Assembly: GCF_021130785.1 (NCBI RefSeq)
Contig: NC_060210.1
Location: forward strand, 188,550,501-188,614,500
Length of the DNA stretch: 64,000 bases
Source: Homalodisca vitripennis
Lineage: Eukaryota; Arthropoda; Insecta; Hemiptera; Cicadellidae
Reading direction: 5' to 3'
This document shows, piece after piece, positions 44,977 through 55,975 of this stretch (its first letter is position 1; each line of letters starts with the position of its first letter). The notes beneath the pieces are model-generated. The model saw only the letters and a program-made list of their open reading frames with translations. It was not told the origin of the DNA and searched no databases. The translations under genes and the position numbers were made by a program.

Positions 44977-46446
44977 AACTATAATACAACTCTAACTACA
45001 GAATACTTAGTTAACTATGATACAACTCTAGCTACAGAATAATTTGTTAAACTATGTTACAACTCTAACTACAGAATACGTTGTTAAACTATGATACAAC
45101 TCTAGCTAGAGAATACGTTGTTAAACTATGTTTCAACTCTAACTACAGAATACGTTGTTAAACTATGATACAACTCTAACTACAGAACACGTTGATAAAC
45201 TATGATACAACTCTAGCTAGAGAATACGTTGTTAAACTATGTTACAACTCTAACTACAGAATACGTTGTTAAACTATGATACAACTCTAGCTAGAGAATA
45301 CGTTGTTAAACTATGTTACAACTCTAACTACAGAATACGTTGTTAAACTATGATACAACTCTAACTACAGAACACGTTGATAAACTATGATACAACTCTA
45401 GCTAGAGAATACGTTGTTAAACTATGTTACAACTCTAACTACAGAATACGTTTTTAAACTATGATACAACTCTAGCTAGAGAATACGTTGTTAAACTATG
45501 TTACAACTCTAACTACAGAATACGTTGTTAAACTATGTTACAACTCTAACTACAGAATACGTTGTTAAACTATGTTACAACTGTAACTTCAGAATACGTT
45601 GTTAAACTATGATACAACTCTAACTACAGAATACGTTTTTAAACTATGATACAACTCTAGCTAGAGAATACGTTGTTAAACTATGTTTCAACTCTAACTA
45701 CAGAATACGTTGTTAAACTATGATACAACTCTAGCTAGAGAATAATTTGTTAAACTATGTTACAACTCTAACTACAGAATACGTTGTTAAACTATGATAC
45801 AACTCTAGCTAGAGAATACGTTGTTAAACTATGTTTCAACTCTAACTACAGAATACGTTGTTAAACTATGATACAACTCTAACTACAGAATACGTTGTTA
45901 AACTATGATACAACTCTAGCTAGAGAATACGTTGTTAAACTATGTTACAACTCTAACTACAGAATACGTTGTTAAACTATGATACAACTCTAGCTAGAGA
46001 ATACGTTGTTAAACTATGTTACAACTCTAACTACAGAATACGTTGTTAAACTATGATACAACTCTAGCTAGAGAATACGTTGTTAAACTATGTTACAACT
46101 CTAACTTCAGAATACGTTGTTAAACTATGATACAACTCTAACTACAGAATACGTTGTTAAACTATGATACAACTCTAGCTAGAGAATACGTTGTTAAACT
46201 ATGATACAACTCTAGCTAGAGAATACGTTGTTAAACTATGTTACAACTACAGAATACGTTGTTAAACTATGATACAACTCTAGCTAGAGAATACGTTGTT
46301 AAACTATGTTACAACTCTAACTACAGAATACTTTGTTAACTATGATACAACTCTAGCTAGAGAATACGTTGTTAAACTATGTTACAACTCTAACTACAGA
46401 ATACGTTGTTAAACTATGATACAACAAAGCTACGAAATACACTGTT
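44977..46446. repeat. 37-bp satellite with alternating A/B monomers, about 39 copies
   Basis: Monomers of 37 bp start AACTATG. Type A reads GATACAACTCTAGCTAGAG and type B GTTACAACTCTAACTACAG, both followed by AATACGTTGTTA. A and B alternate over long stretches, so the effective unit is a 74-bp dimer, with some runs of the same type. A few monomers carry single changes or a deletion (about 46240). The array lies between two inverted P2 terminal repeats. Confidence 0.95.
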
Positions 46447-46599
46447 AACACCTTTAATGGAACATAAATCGTGTCTGTATTCGCTTAACAACCGCCTTCG
46501 CTGACCAATAACCACCGTAGGTTGTTGGTTAGCGATTACAGACCTATTGTGACAGGTATTCTGTATTTCATTTTTAATAAATAGTTTTCTGTTTTGTTT

Positions 46600-46870
46600 T
46601 TATTAAGTGCATGTTTTAGACTTGGTGAAGTTGACACACAACATGGTGGTTGTGATTCCTGACTTATCCTTGTCTCAACGCTCTGGTAGTATTTGTTTAT
46701 TTTAACCTAGTTAGTAATTATGAGTTAGGTTAGTTATTTACCTGAAGAAGAGATCAGATTTCAGATCTCGAAACGTAGTTTGACAGATTTTTTTGTATCA
46801 CTGAACTATGGCAAATGTCCGGAAAATCATGTTTTCTTTATAATCCTTTAACTGTCAAAAACAAACTTCA
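46600..46870 (+). repeat. Family P2 terminal repeat, right member of the 2.8-kb pair
   Basis: Reads AAGTGCATGTTTTAGAC, GTGATTCCTGACTTA, then a plus-strand hammerhead-like core (46735-46790: CTGAAGA at 46742, stem GAGATC/GATCTC, GAAA at 46770, CGTAGTTTGACAG), then ACTATGGCAAATGTCCGGAA. It is longer than the left member and contains part of the Penelope 3' UTR. Confidence 0.65.
46735..46790 (+). ncRNA. Hammerhead-like motif (family P2), well preserved
   Basis: CTGAAGA, one extra A, a 6-bp stem II (GAGATC with GATCTC, 8-nt loop), GAAA, then the minimal palindromic stem III ACGT with A at the cleavage position. Stem I starts C-G, A-U and then fails. The layout is that of a minimal type I hammerhead as described for Penelope-like elements; activity is untested. 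Confidence 0.45.
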
Positions 46871-47894
46871 AACAAAGTATTATTAGTATTATAAATATTT
46901 GTGTGCATTAATACACAATTCAACATGGGTTATTTTATTCAACGATAGTAACTACCATGTGCTCCGTTTTTAATGAGAGCAGCAGTAATCAATTCGTTTA
47001 GTTTCTAGGTATATAACTTGAATTGATGGAAAATTCCGACCAAAAATGTCCACCGATTCCGGTTTCAAGGTTCCGGATACCGCTGTAACGAATATTACTG
47101 GGTCAATCACACGTGTCGCCTGTGTTTACGACCGGATATATATTACTGTGTCGCTCACGTTTACGACCTGATTTTACAGTTCACAGTGAACTGGTCTAGT
47201 CCGTACTCTACTTACTCCAGGGAGGACGTTTATTGTGTTGACTCCCTTGGAGGACACCTTGGGACGGATCTAGAACATCCCACGTGTAACCTTGTAAATA
47301 ATGAATTATCTCGCAGACTTTAAGGGTGGGATGGATTGGAAATAAACGAAAGGTAACATGATTGATTGAGAAATATAAATGGAGAGGCTTTATATACGTA
47401 AAATGGGAGTAAACCGTGTCGCGTAACAGGCTTTACTGAGACTATACTCAAATTTTCAAGTATAGGCTACAGACCTTTTCATTACCGAGATGTTCTGCGG
47501 ACAAATAGACATCCATACAGATATACAGAAATTTAATTTTAGCATCCATCTGAATTACAAAGAGAAATCTAGAAATGAAGTTCCATCCTAAATTTAAAGT
47601 CATTACATAAATCCTTTCTCTAGATATTTTTCAAAATATTCTATTAAACGTTTTATTCCACTGCATTATTTATTTTTGTACCATATCAATAAAAGTGTTT
47701 ATGCCTGTCTACAGCTTCATGTGTTGCTATGCAACATGTTAAAATATTATATGATTGTAATCAGTTTAATTATAAAATTATTTATTCCGCGATATTCTCG
47801 TTTGCATTCTAAATAGCTATGTCAAAATGTTCACTAATATTCAGCCAATTCATATGGAGTGACATTTGCCATCATCATGTACAAATATATATAA
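46871..47894. other. Unassigned sequence
   Basis: A short direct duplication (ATTACTG-x-GTC … GTTTACGACC) lies at about 47094-47172. Nothing else nameable. Confidence 0.3.
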
Positions 47895-48115
47895 TCACCA
47901 ATGGCGCAGTGTAGCGGGTACGGCGGTTATCGCGAGATAACCGAATCAAGGAACGTCAAGCGTGGCTGCTGCTTGGATGAGTGATCGCTGAGCGATCCTG
48001 TCCTTGCAAACGACCCGCCTGCCCGGCCATTGGTGGTGGTTCGGAAGTCACCTTTAAGCCGTTGGTCCCCAGGTTGAATGTTAGAGGGGGCTTCTTAGCC
48101 GTAACTTGTTAAAGA
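47895..48115 (+). mobile_element. 5S rRNA-derived SINE, copy 2 (near full length)
   Basis: Starts TGGCGCAGTGTAGCGGGTAC, then GGCGGTTATCGCGAGATAAC, the 5S-like core (AACGTC … GCTTGGATGAGTGATCGCTG) and the shared body (GGTGGTTCGGAAGTCACC, CCCAGGTTGAATGTTAG). The box A part is slightly changed (AAGGAACGTC for AAGCAACGTC). Confidence 0.75.
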
Positions 48116-49328
48116 AATATTCTTTAGTTTACTTTTTTGGAAATCTAGCAACACAAAAGTTCTAATCTCATATGTAATTTAGTTTTCCAGATAACGTTCG
48201 GATGTGCATGCAGACAGAAAATTTGTCCAACCCTTCAAGTGACAGGCTTTGCTAACGCTCAGCCAACCAACAGTCTTAAATTAAATTCTATCATTAATCA
48301 ATTGGTTCGAGACCTGGCGGATTTAGTACGTTTCTTGAACCAATCCGTTTTTGTATTTAATTATTTATTACGTTAATTTTGTAGAGAAATAAAACCTAAG
48401 AACTGACCAAAGTGATTCACGCTTAAAATATTTATATTTTTTGTTAATACCAAATACAGCAAGGTAATCTAAACCATTATATAAAGTGTAACAAACTATG
48501 AAAACTTAAAAGTACTACAATACTGCCTAAAACAAGTAAATAAGTAAACAAAAATCAAAACTAAAAGCAGACAACAATTCAAAATGGACAATTATGAACT
48601 ATGTTAACAAAAGACTAGGCAGTTGGAGACAACAATCAGGATACATGAAATTAAAAACTTAAATACCGATTAACATTTTTATGAGCTTCAATTTGAGGTG
48701 TCATTTACCATTTCAAAATTTTGGATTTGGGCACGGGGGAGCATGGGGGTGAACACCCACATTTTGATCATTTTTTTTATTCCCCTAATTAGTACTATAC
48801 ACTACTGTTTACATAATTTTGATACTTGGACCATAAGTCTTATAATACTAGTATGAAGTTTTCAAACTGAACACCCTATACATACTTTATAACGTACTTC
48901 CTTGATGTAGAAAAAAGTCAAAACCAATTATGGCACAAACAAAACTATGACCGGAATAAATTAAATAGCTATAAATATACATTTTGACATATTTCCTTTA
49001 CCGTGGAAAGAAGACAAAATCAATTATGTCACAAAAATGCTAATACCGAAATAAATGTCCATAAATATAAACGTTTTTACAAATTTTCTCAAACGTGGTA
49101 ACAAGGCACTTTGGCGTCAGAAATTTTGTCCTGCCAAACCAAAAGTGCTGATAAACGTTCATAGCGTTCAAAGACTAGTAGAATATACATACAGCAAAGA
49201 CTAGTAGAATATACATACAGCAAAGACTATCTAAATTATCTAATGCTGTTATCTACAGCAGTGAGTCAGAGAAGTAGAAAATGTCGATGTCAGTAGTTAG
49301 GGTATTTTCAAGGTGGATGGATACCAGG
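48116..49328. other. Unassigned, with repeat fragments
   Basis: An inverted GGCTGAGC-family fragment lies at about 48240-48275; an inverted GGGTGTTC-type end lies at 48868; a GACTAGTAGAATATACATAC word is duplicated at 49172-49222. Confidence 0.4.
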
Positions 49329-49392
49329 AATTGCTCTGTGAAGGAAACAGGATTTTTCCGGACATTTGCCATCGTTCAGTGAAACAAGAAAA

Positions 49393-49445
49393 CAGTAACA
49401 CTACGTTTCGAGATCTGCAATCTGATCTCTTCTTCAGGTAAAGAA
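49393..49445 (-). ncRNA. Hammerhead-like motif (family P2), reference copy
   Basis: On the minus strand: TTTAC, CTGAAGA, an extra A, GAGATC-AGATTGCA-GATCTC as stem II, GAAA, the palindrome ACGT closing a two-pair stem III, A at the cleavage site, then GTGTTACTG. Stem I starts UAC/GUG with an internal loop and resumes AGU/ACU. Such tiny stem III forms are thought to act as dimers. Confidence 0.5.
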
Positions 49446-49874
49446 CTAACCTAATACATAATTACAAACTAAGTTAAAATAAACAAATCTTACTAAGCGT
49501 TTGTGGCACGCCTAAGTCAGGAATCACAACCTACATGTTGTTGTCAACTTCACTAACACTAAAGACATGCACTTAATACAAAACTATACAAAACACTAAT
49601 CATTAAAAGTAAACTACGGGAATACGGTCACAATGCGTCTTCACTCGTCTACTGACCACCTACGACTGACCAGAGGGACTAGCCAATGGCAAATCGTGAC
49701 GGCTGGCTAAAACAAGATGGCGGAAATACAAGGGAAGGGGAACAGGAATGGGCCCTTTCGTTATTATTGGTTCATGCGAGATGAACTTCTTAAAACCATA
49801 TTGTGACTCCGCATTGGTTTATTACAAATATCCTATCCGTTTGATACTTTTGGTTTTCTCTTTAGTTTCATTTT

Positions 49875-50168
49875 TTAGAATTGGCAACCAAAGCGGCCTA
49901 ATCTCGACTGATGGTTGACTGATTGGGTTGGTCTGCCAATTTTAATGTATGTTGCCTCAATTAATTTCCTTTTGAAGAAATGTGGTTCCCGATGTATTAT
50001 GTGGGCTTCATCCCAATTCATATGATGGTCTTCGGACCAACAATGGTGTGCAATTTTTGACTTTTTCTGTGAAACCCTTTCTCGTGTTTTTCTTTGTGTT
50101 CTTTTATCCTTACGTTTAGTGGTCTTTTTGTCTCGCCTATGTATTCCCTATTGCAGCTACATTTTATA
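49875..50168 (-). pseudogene. Penelope-like GIY-YIG endonuclease domain
   Basis: Minus strand from about 50168: CVYSIKCSCNREYIGETKRP, then LNVRIKEHKEKHEKG, the VYxIxC…YIGETxR…R-x-x-EH signature. A frameshift at about 50080 is followed by DHHMNWDEAHIIHREPHFFK, then RKLIEATYIKI, ending RLGRFGCQF-stop (49875-49877). The acidic residue of RKLIEA is the usual catalytic glutamate. In the ancestor it was fused to the reverse transcriptase; a one-base shift at about 50166 now separates them. Confidence 0.8.
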
Positions 50169-51434
50169 CTGTAAACACAGTTTTTGGAATCCTGTGTGCC
50201 ATTTTTTGGTTTGTTTTTACGAGACTTTGTCTAAGAGTGTTGTGTGTTTTAAACGCGGTTCTAATGTTGTACTTTCTACCTACTCTTCTAATTTTCTCCG
50301 ATAATCCCGGCACATAAGGGATTGACATAAACGCAAATTTATCACAAATCTGTTTTTCTGACTCAGGAATGATTCTTCTGGTTCGTTTGCACTTATTAAT
50401 TACTAATTGAGGGTATCCATTGCTTCTGAGATCCGATTCAATTTTCTTAAATTCTTCTTTTAGTCCATCTTTATCTGAGCACAAGCTCTTTGCTCTATCA
50501 AACAACGAGTAGGCTACTCCTTCTTTGACAGATTTTTGATGGTTGGATTGATAATTTAAATATTTTCCTGTGTGTGTTATCTTTCGAAAAACAGTTGTCT
50601 TAAGGACATCCCTATCTCTTAATACACACACATCCAAAAAAGGAAGCTTGTTTTGGACTTCCACTTCCATTGTGAGGCGGATGGAAGGAGAAATACTATT
50701 AATGTGATTCAAAAAATTATTTAATTCAATGTCTCCATGAGAAAAAATAACAAAGGTATCATCCACATACCTCCACCAAATCTTCGGTTTGAACTGAGCT
50801 GAAGCCAAGGCTTTTCGCTCGAATTCCTCCATAAAGATATTGGCGAAAATAGGAGACAGTGGAGAACCCATTGCCATCCCCTCATCTTGACGGTAAAATT
50901 TTTACCCTCTAAACTCAAAATAATTGCATTGAGTGCATAGTTCTAACAGTTCCATAATTACTGGCACGGGAAGTTTAGTTCTATCCTTTAATGTTTGGTC
51001 TTCTTTGAGACGTGATTTAATAATTCCGAGAGTTTCTGGAACTGGTACATTTGTAAATAGACTTTCGACATCAAAACTTACCAGTTTGTCAGTTTCAGTC
51101 CAACTTTAGGGATTTTGACTTCTCTACGAAAAATCCCTGGAATTTTTGATGAAAGAGTCAGTTTTTTCCTACCAATGGCGTTAAGATGTCCAAGAGGACT
51201 TTAGACAATTCCCCTGCAAGGTGAATCACGAGAACTAATGATGGGCCTAAGAGGGGATGGTAGGTTTGTGGATTTTGGGGGAAGGCCATACATATGGGGG
51301 ATTTTTGAGTGGTGAGGAGTTAATTTAGATCTAAATTTATCTCGAAACGTAGTGTTACTGTTTTCTTGTTTCACTGAACGATGGCAAAATGTCCGGAAAA
51401 ATCCTGTTTCCTTCACAATCCTTCCATCGTCCAA
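50164..51434 (-). pseudogene. Penelope-like reverse transcriptase
   Basis: Minus strand in order: HHSKIPHMYGLPPKSTNLPS, then LRPIISSRDSP (about 51325-51215), SFDVESLFTNVPVPETL (about 51082-51030, the first catalytic aspartate), LLELCTQCNYFEFRG (about 50955), and after a frameshift QDEGMAMGSPLSPIFANIFM (about 50890) and WWRYVDDTFVIF (about 50790, the catalytic YVDD). Then HINSISPSIRLTMEVEVQNK and LPFLDV (about 50690), and the linker to the endonuclease. These are the motif set and spacing of Penelope reverse transcriptases. The N-terminal part is absent, and the first frame starts inside the inverted terminal fragment. Confidence 0.85.
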
Positions 51435-51465
51435 AAATAACCTTTAAAAAACAATTGCTCTGTGA

Positions 51466-52715
51466 TAAGCATACTGATTATTTTGAAACATCTTCCAGAA
51501 GATAAGGCACGATCTAGTTTATGTGGCACACCTGATATCAACACTACCGAACAGCTGTGCTACTATAAAATCTTACACTACTAAACAGGCTTCTGACAGG
51601 TTTTTATAGTATAATATACATGAATAATCTCTATACGTGTACTTTGTTATTTTATTCTACGCTAATTTGATTATTTAAATACCTAAGTATAACTGTACGA
51701 CCGACGGTTGAATACAAAGTAATTAACTTACATAGACGTTCATATTTTCATTTTAAAGCATTTTAATTTCCTTACAAAAGAATTTATTATAAATTCTTAT
51801 AGCGTATAATTAAATCACCTACCGAAACGTAATAATGCATGTAGTGTAATAAATTCAAATTATTATACTGTTGTTTTTACTTGGATGAGGTTACAATATT
51901 GCCTACATTTCATACCTAAAAACGTATCTATCCTTATGAGGTGGTCAAACAATCTGTTCTATTTATTCTGTCATCAAGGAAGTTAACTTAAAGGGTTAAG
52001 GCTTTAAAATAAGGATGAAGTTATTATAACAAATATGGAATGCAAAATATTAAACCAAATATTTAGATTATATACTATAACATGGTTTAACTCATAATGT
52101 AAAAGTGGCGTATACAGAATATTATTTCGGAGGGGCTGATTTACTGGGAGGTTTAGGAAGTATAAACATTCTCCAAAAATAGAGGATCGTGAATCTTCCC
52201 ATTGGGCATTTTTTTAGCTTTCAGGCCTCCGAAATGTGTTGTTCTAGCTTAAAACAAACTACTGGGTGCAGTTTAAATGTACGTTGTTGAAAATTTTGAG
52301 GGGGGGCGTAAGCCCTTTGCGACACCCTCCTCATATATACGCTCATGTAATGCAGTAATTTGGCAAGATTCTAACTATAACTGCCGCATCATGTTTTAAA
52401 ATGGCGGTTGTTTTAGAATTTCCCCAAAACTGGTTGGAAACTAAACGGTACAGTAAAGACATAAAACTAGGACGTAAAAGCCCATCAATTTGTTACTTCT
52501 TCAGTTATGAGCTTCTACGTCGGTATCAATACGTCAATCCTCCCCCACAGACGGTCTCTAATTCTTTCCCCTTATCCTATTATGTCACCACTAATCCTGT
52601 TTGCAAACCTTGGCATAGTTGCATCCATTGCAGATATTCATTATTGCAAAGAACACTGTATGCAATAAACATACAGTATCTTTTTTACAGTGGCGTATTA
52701 GAAGGAAGGAGAATA
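51466..52715. other. Unassigned sequence
   Basis: Two ACAGTGGCGTA or AGTGGCGTA words (52107, 52690) resemble the MITE end seen at 4930. No gene was recognised. Confidence 0.35.
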
Positions 52716-52718
52716 AGT

Positions 52719-53800
52719 GATGAACGTCAATCAATCAATCAATCGTACTTTTATTGCTTTCAAATAATTTTACTTTGCTTTTTTGTAAACGTCAATAAGT
52801 AAAGCTAAAAAGCCTGCAGTTTGCTGTTCTAAGATTCATTCATTGCACGCTTACATACATTAAATTACATTCTCTTTCTCAATCATACATGGATTCAGTA
52901 TCAGAACTAAGTTACGATAATTAGTGGTCCCAGTGGCGTAACATGAACTCATCTACAGAGTAAAACACTTCAGATGATAAAATATCTTTTAATCGAGCTT
53001 TAAACAGGGTTGTATTTTTGACATTTGATAAGCACTCAGGGACATTATTTATTAATCTGTCATCAGCTTGTGAAGAAATTTGTTCAAATGCCAGTGTTGT
53101 ATGATGCAGCATCCTGTAGCTGTCCCCACCTTTATATCATACCTGTGGACGTGTCTGCCCCGCACTACCTCACATCGGAATCGGCAATGCAGAGCTACAT
53201 CCAAGATATAGAGGCAGGGTAAAGTCAGAAAACCATGCTCCCTGAAAGAATCGCGGCACGACTCTCTTGATTTCAATTTTCACATGATTCTAATGATTAT
53301 TTTCTGAAGCCTGATAACTCTGTTGTATCTGATCCTGGCACATCCAGAAATTTTATTTTGTTTGCAAATTTCTACAAACTGTTATCTGTCACTGAGGTAC
53401 GATTTAAACCACTTCAGTGGCAGACCACGCACCACATTATGATTCCAATTTTCGCAAAAGAGTGACATGGTGAACACAATCAAAGGCCGTCGAAAGATCG
53501 AGAAATACACCAACTTTGTGTTCCCGACCCTCCAAACCCTACACGATCGCATCCACAAGGTTTGTGATGGCATCAATTGTAGGCATATTTTCCAAATCCA
53601 AATTGGCTTGAAGACAAAATGTCAAACCTTTTGTCCATCACGTTTTTTCAAAGACTTTGCTCAAAACTGGCACAATTGAAATAGGACGATAGTTGCTTGC
53701 CAGGCAAGGATCTTCCTTCTGGAAAATTGGAATAACTAGTTATCATTTTACATACAAGATATATTACCATTCTTCCTGTAAATGGCGAAACTTGTTTTCA
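52719..53800 (-). mobile_element. CR1/Jockey-type LINE relic
   Basis: On the minus strand it reads NYRPISIVPVLSKVFEK (about 53690-53640, RT block 1), a decayed middle with a frame ending NHNVVRGLPLKWFKSYLSDR (about 53440-53385), ESCRDSFREHGFLTLPCLYI (about 53270-53200), and FKARLKDILSSEVFYSVDEF (about 53010-52945) before the stop at 52921. The 3' UTR ends with CAATAAAAGTACGATTGATT, a (GATT)n tail near 52719-52750. The catalytic YADD region is deleted. Confidence 0.7.
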
Positions 53801-54700
53801 CTTAATTTCTTAAAGCAAAGACATTATTTGTACCATTTACCATTTCTTAATTATGAGTAATCCACTACGTTTTTGGATTGCTGATTTAAATTATCGATGT
53901 TTTTGGATCATGCGTAGGCTCTAAGGTTCACTTTGCTGCATAAAGTATCTCCATACTGTAGCATAGTAGCAAGAAAAAGAATAAGTGATAAGTGTGTGTG
54001 GTATAAGTGATACGCTGATTATCATTGTACAAAAGGTACACCTCCATTTTTCCCGAAAAAACTGAGCGCTATTTTCATTGCATCCCCTTAACTCCTTTAC
54101 ATTACTTACTCGCCTGTTATTGACGTAGATTATTTCGTTTAAAATTATCAAAAATTTGAATTTGCCCCTTGATCAACTTTATGTTGTAGTCAACTTCACC
54201 TATGGGCTAACTTAAACTGATTATCTTAACCTCGTCATTTAGAGCACGCCTGTTAATCTAGAGCCTATATTCACCGTAACAACCCTTGACGATACCTTTC
54301 CTGGAATAATGCTAAAACAAGGCTGAAGATAAGGATACGAAATATTACAAAGGAAGTAAATGTTTTTGTAAATAGAAAATATGTTTTCCATAGTATTTTG
54401 TGAACAAGTTTGATTTCCTTAGATTGTGTTTGATAAATAAAACTGTCATTTCCATGATATAGACTACTAAACCATTATATATTATCATATGCCAACAGAT
54501 CCCTGGACAACCATGAGCTCTCACTATAGATATAGGTATATAGTAAAAAAAAACTAACGATTATAGTCGTAACAAATTGAATTAACCTAGTAGTAGGAAT
54601 CTGAAAATGTAGGAGAATGAAAATAATTTTGCAAATTTTATAACACAGTTTTAAAGATACAAAGACAAATGTTTTATTTCAGACCTTAGCTGAATAGGGA
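53801..54700. other. Unassigned AT-rich sequence
   Basis: Nothing nameable was seen. Confidence 0.3.
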
Positions 54701-54705
54701 CCCTT

Positions 54706-54800
54706 GCATTCTATGGGAGTGACGAGCGGTCTAAGACGCTGGACTTTGGGTCTTGTTAGAGATAGCGCAGGTTCAAATCCTGGATGAGAACGTTGCATTT
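54706..54800 (+). mobile_element. tRNA-derived SINE head
   Basis: GACGAGCGGTCTAAGACGCTGG (box A of a tRNA-Leu/Ser pattern) and, 45 bp later, CAGGTTCAAATCCTGGATG (box B). The anticodon stem does not pair cleanly. A poor poly(A)-like tail follows. Confidence 0.6.
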
Positions 54801-55774
54801 TTATCAGTACCATTGATAAAAAAAAGTTATATAAATAAATAACAAAAGTAAATGATAATATAAATAAAAATCATTTCAAAGTAGTAATACTTTTTAAGTT
54901 ACTAGTAATTGACAGAAAGTTATTTAACCACCAAATAATCTATAAATTTAAGTGAGAATGCTAACAATTGACTAATTGTCAACATAACCTCAGTGAGTAA
55001 TCGCCGCAGGTGACACTGATAAGATAAGAGTTATATTTCAGTAGAAAAACTGCGGAAGTTCCAAATTGCGGGAAGGACGAGATAACGAACAATACCTTCA
55101 CTGTTATCTGAAGGTATTTGACCTCGCCCTTGACGTGACTAACCCAGAAGCGTCAGGATAGTGAAGAATCGGCAAATCTGTTTCCTTTCTTCATTTCTTC
55201 CTTTTGGCACCGTGCCTTCTAGTGGGAAGTATAAAGAAAATACCTATTGTGAATTGACCAATATTTATGGGTAATATAAAAAGATTTAAATAAAGTGAGG
55301 ATAACAATTTAATCGTTAATTTAATTTGTGAAGTATACAGATTTAATTTCTGTCTGCCCACACGATGTCTCGAAAACGAAATGACCTGTAAACTTTCAAC
55401 TTATTTTAAGGCTTATTTATGTATGAGAATACTAAGTTCGATTATGGTTCGTGTTACTGCATGAGATTAGGCTGAGCGTCGTTGAAACTTGTCTCTCAGT
55501 AGGCTGACACAATTTCTCTTTTGTTTGCCGGAGGATGCAAAAACTTTCTTGCCGTATCATCGTTTGCCGTCCTCTCTATCAACAATGAACTTTTTTCATT
55601 GAATCTCAACGAAGCCTGTTACGCGACAGGTTGGTGTGGCGTATTCTTAAGTTGTAATAAAAAGAGACATAGTATAGGCCACATAAATATTGAACATTCG
55701 GTACAACAGAATAAATTTGTGATCAAACCCTCTAGAAATTTATTCTTTTACGTGATAGGCCACTATCTCGGAAG
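54801..55774. other. Unassigned, with a GGCTGAGC-family fragment
   Basis: The segment 55345-55480 (ATGTCTCGAAAACGAAATGACC … AGATTAGGCTGAGCGTCG) is the best copy of this dispersed repeat. Nothing else nameable. Confidence 0.4.
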
Positions 55775-55975
55775 TGGGCAATGATGGCGGAGTAAACTAA
55801 GACGTTGAACTTTGGATCCGAGTTAGAGCTAGTGCGGGTTCAAATCCTGTCTGTGACCTTTGCACATTTTACCCTTACTATCGACTTTGTACTGCATCGA
55901 CTCTCCCCCTTATTCTGTTTGATAAGATCTTCGCACAGGCCAGTGGCCCATGAGGAAGGGCAGAATAAGGTTTAA
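55775..55975 (+). mobile_element. tRNA-derived SINE, near full length
   Basis: Head: GGCGGAGTAAACTAAGACGT and box B GCGGGTTCAAATCCTGTC. Body: TTTGCACATTTTACCC … GATAAGATCTTCGCACAGG, CCAGTGGCCCATGAGG, ending AGAATAAGG. The head resembles that at 54706. Confidence 0.6.

Larger units (their letters stand above)
49342..51452 (-). mobile_element. Penelope-like element, near complete, with 13-bp target duplication
   Basis: Reads on the minus strand: a 5' inverted terminal fragment (51345-51452), reverse transcriptase (to about 50168), GIY-YIG endonuclease (to 49875), 3' UTR, then a terminal repeat with a hammerhead-like core (49393-49445) and the AACGATGGCAAATGTCCGG block. The target duplication AATTGCTCTGTGA flanks it exactly (49329-49341 and 51453-51465). 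Inverted terminal fragments are a known feature of Penelope-like insertions. A few frameshifts and a short 5' end make it non-autonomous now. Confidence 0.85.

Noticed and set aside
44977..46446. Regular short repeats that could suggest a CRISPR array
   Set aside because: Monomers are contiguous with no unique spacers, there are no cas genes and the context is eukaryotic. It is a 37-bp satellite.
47895..48115. Working 5S rRNA gene
   Set aside because: Only the internal promoter half resembles 5S rRNA; the 5' part and the body are unrelated and dispersed with it.
52401..52802. 133-codon plus-strand frame
   Set aside because: Its second half runs antisense through the 3' end of the LINE relic, and the first half resembles nothing.
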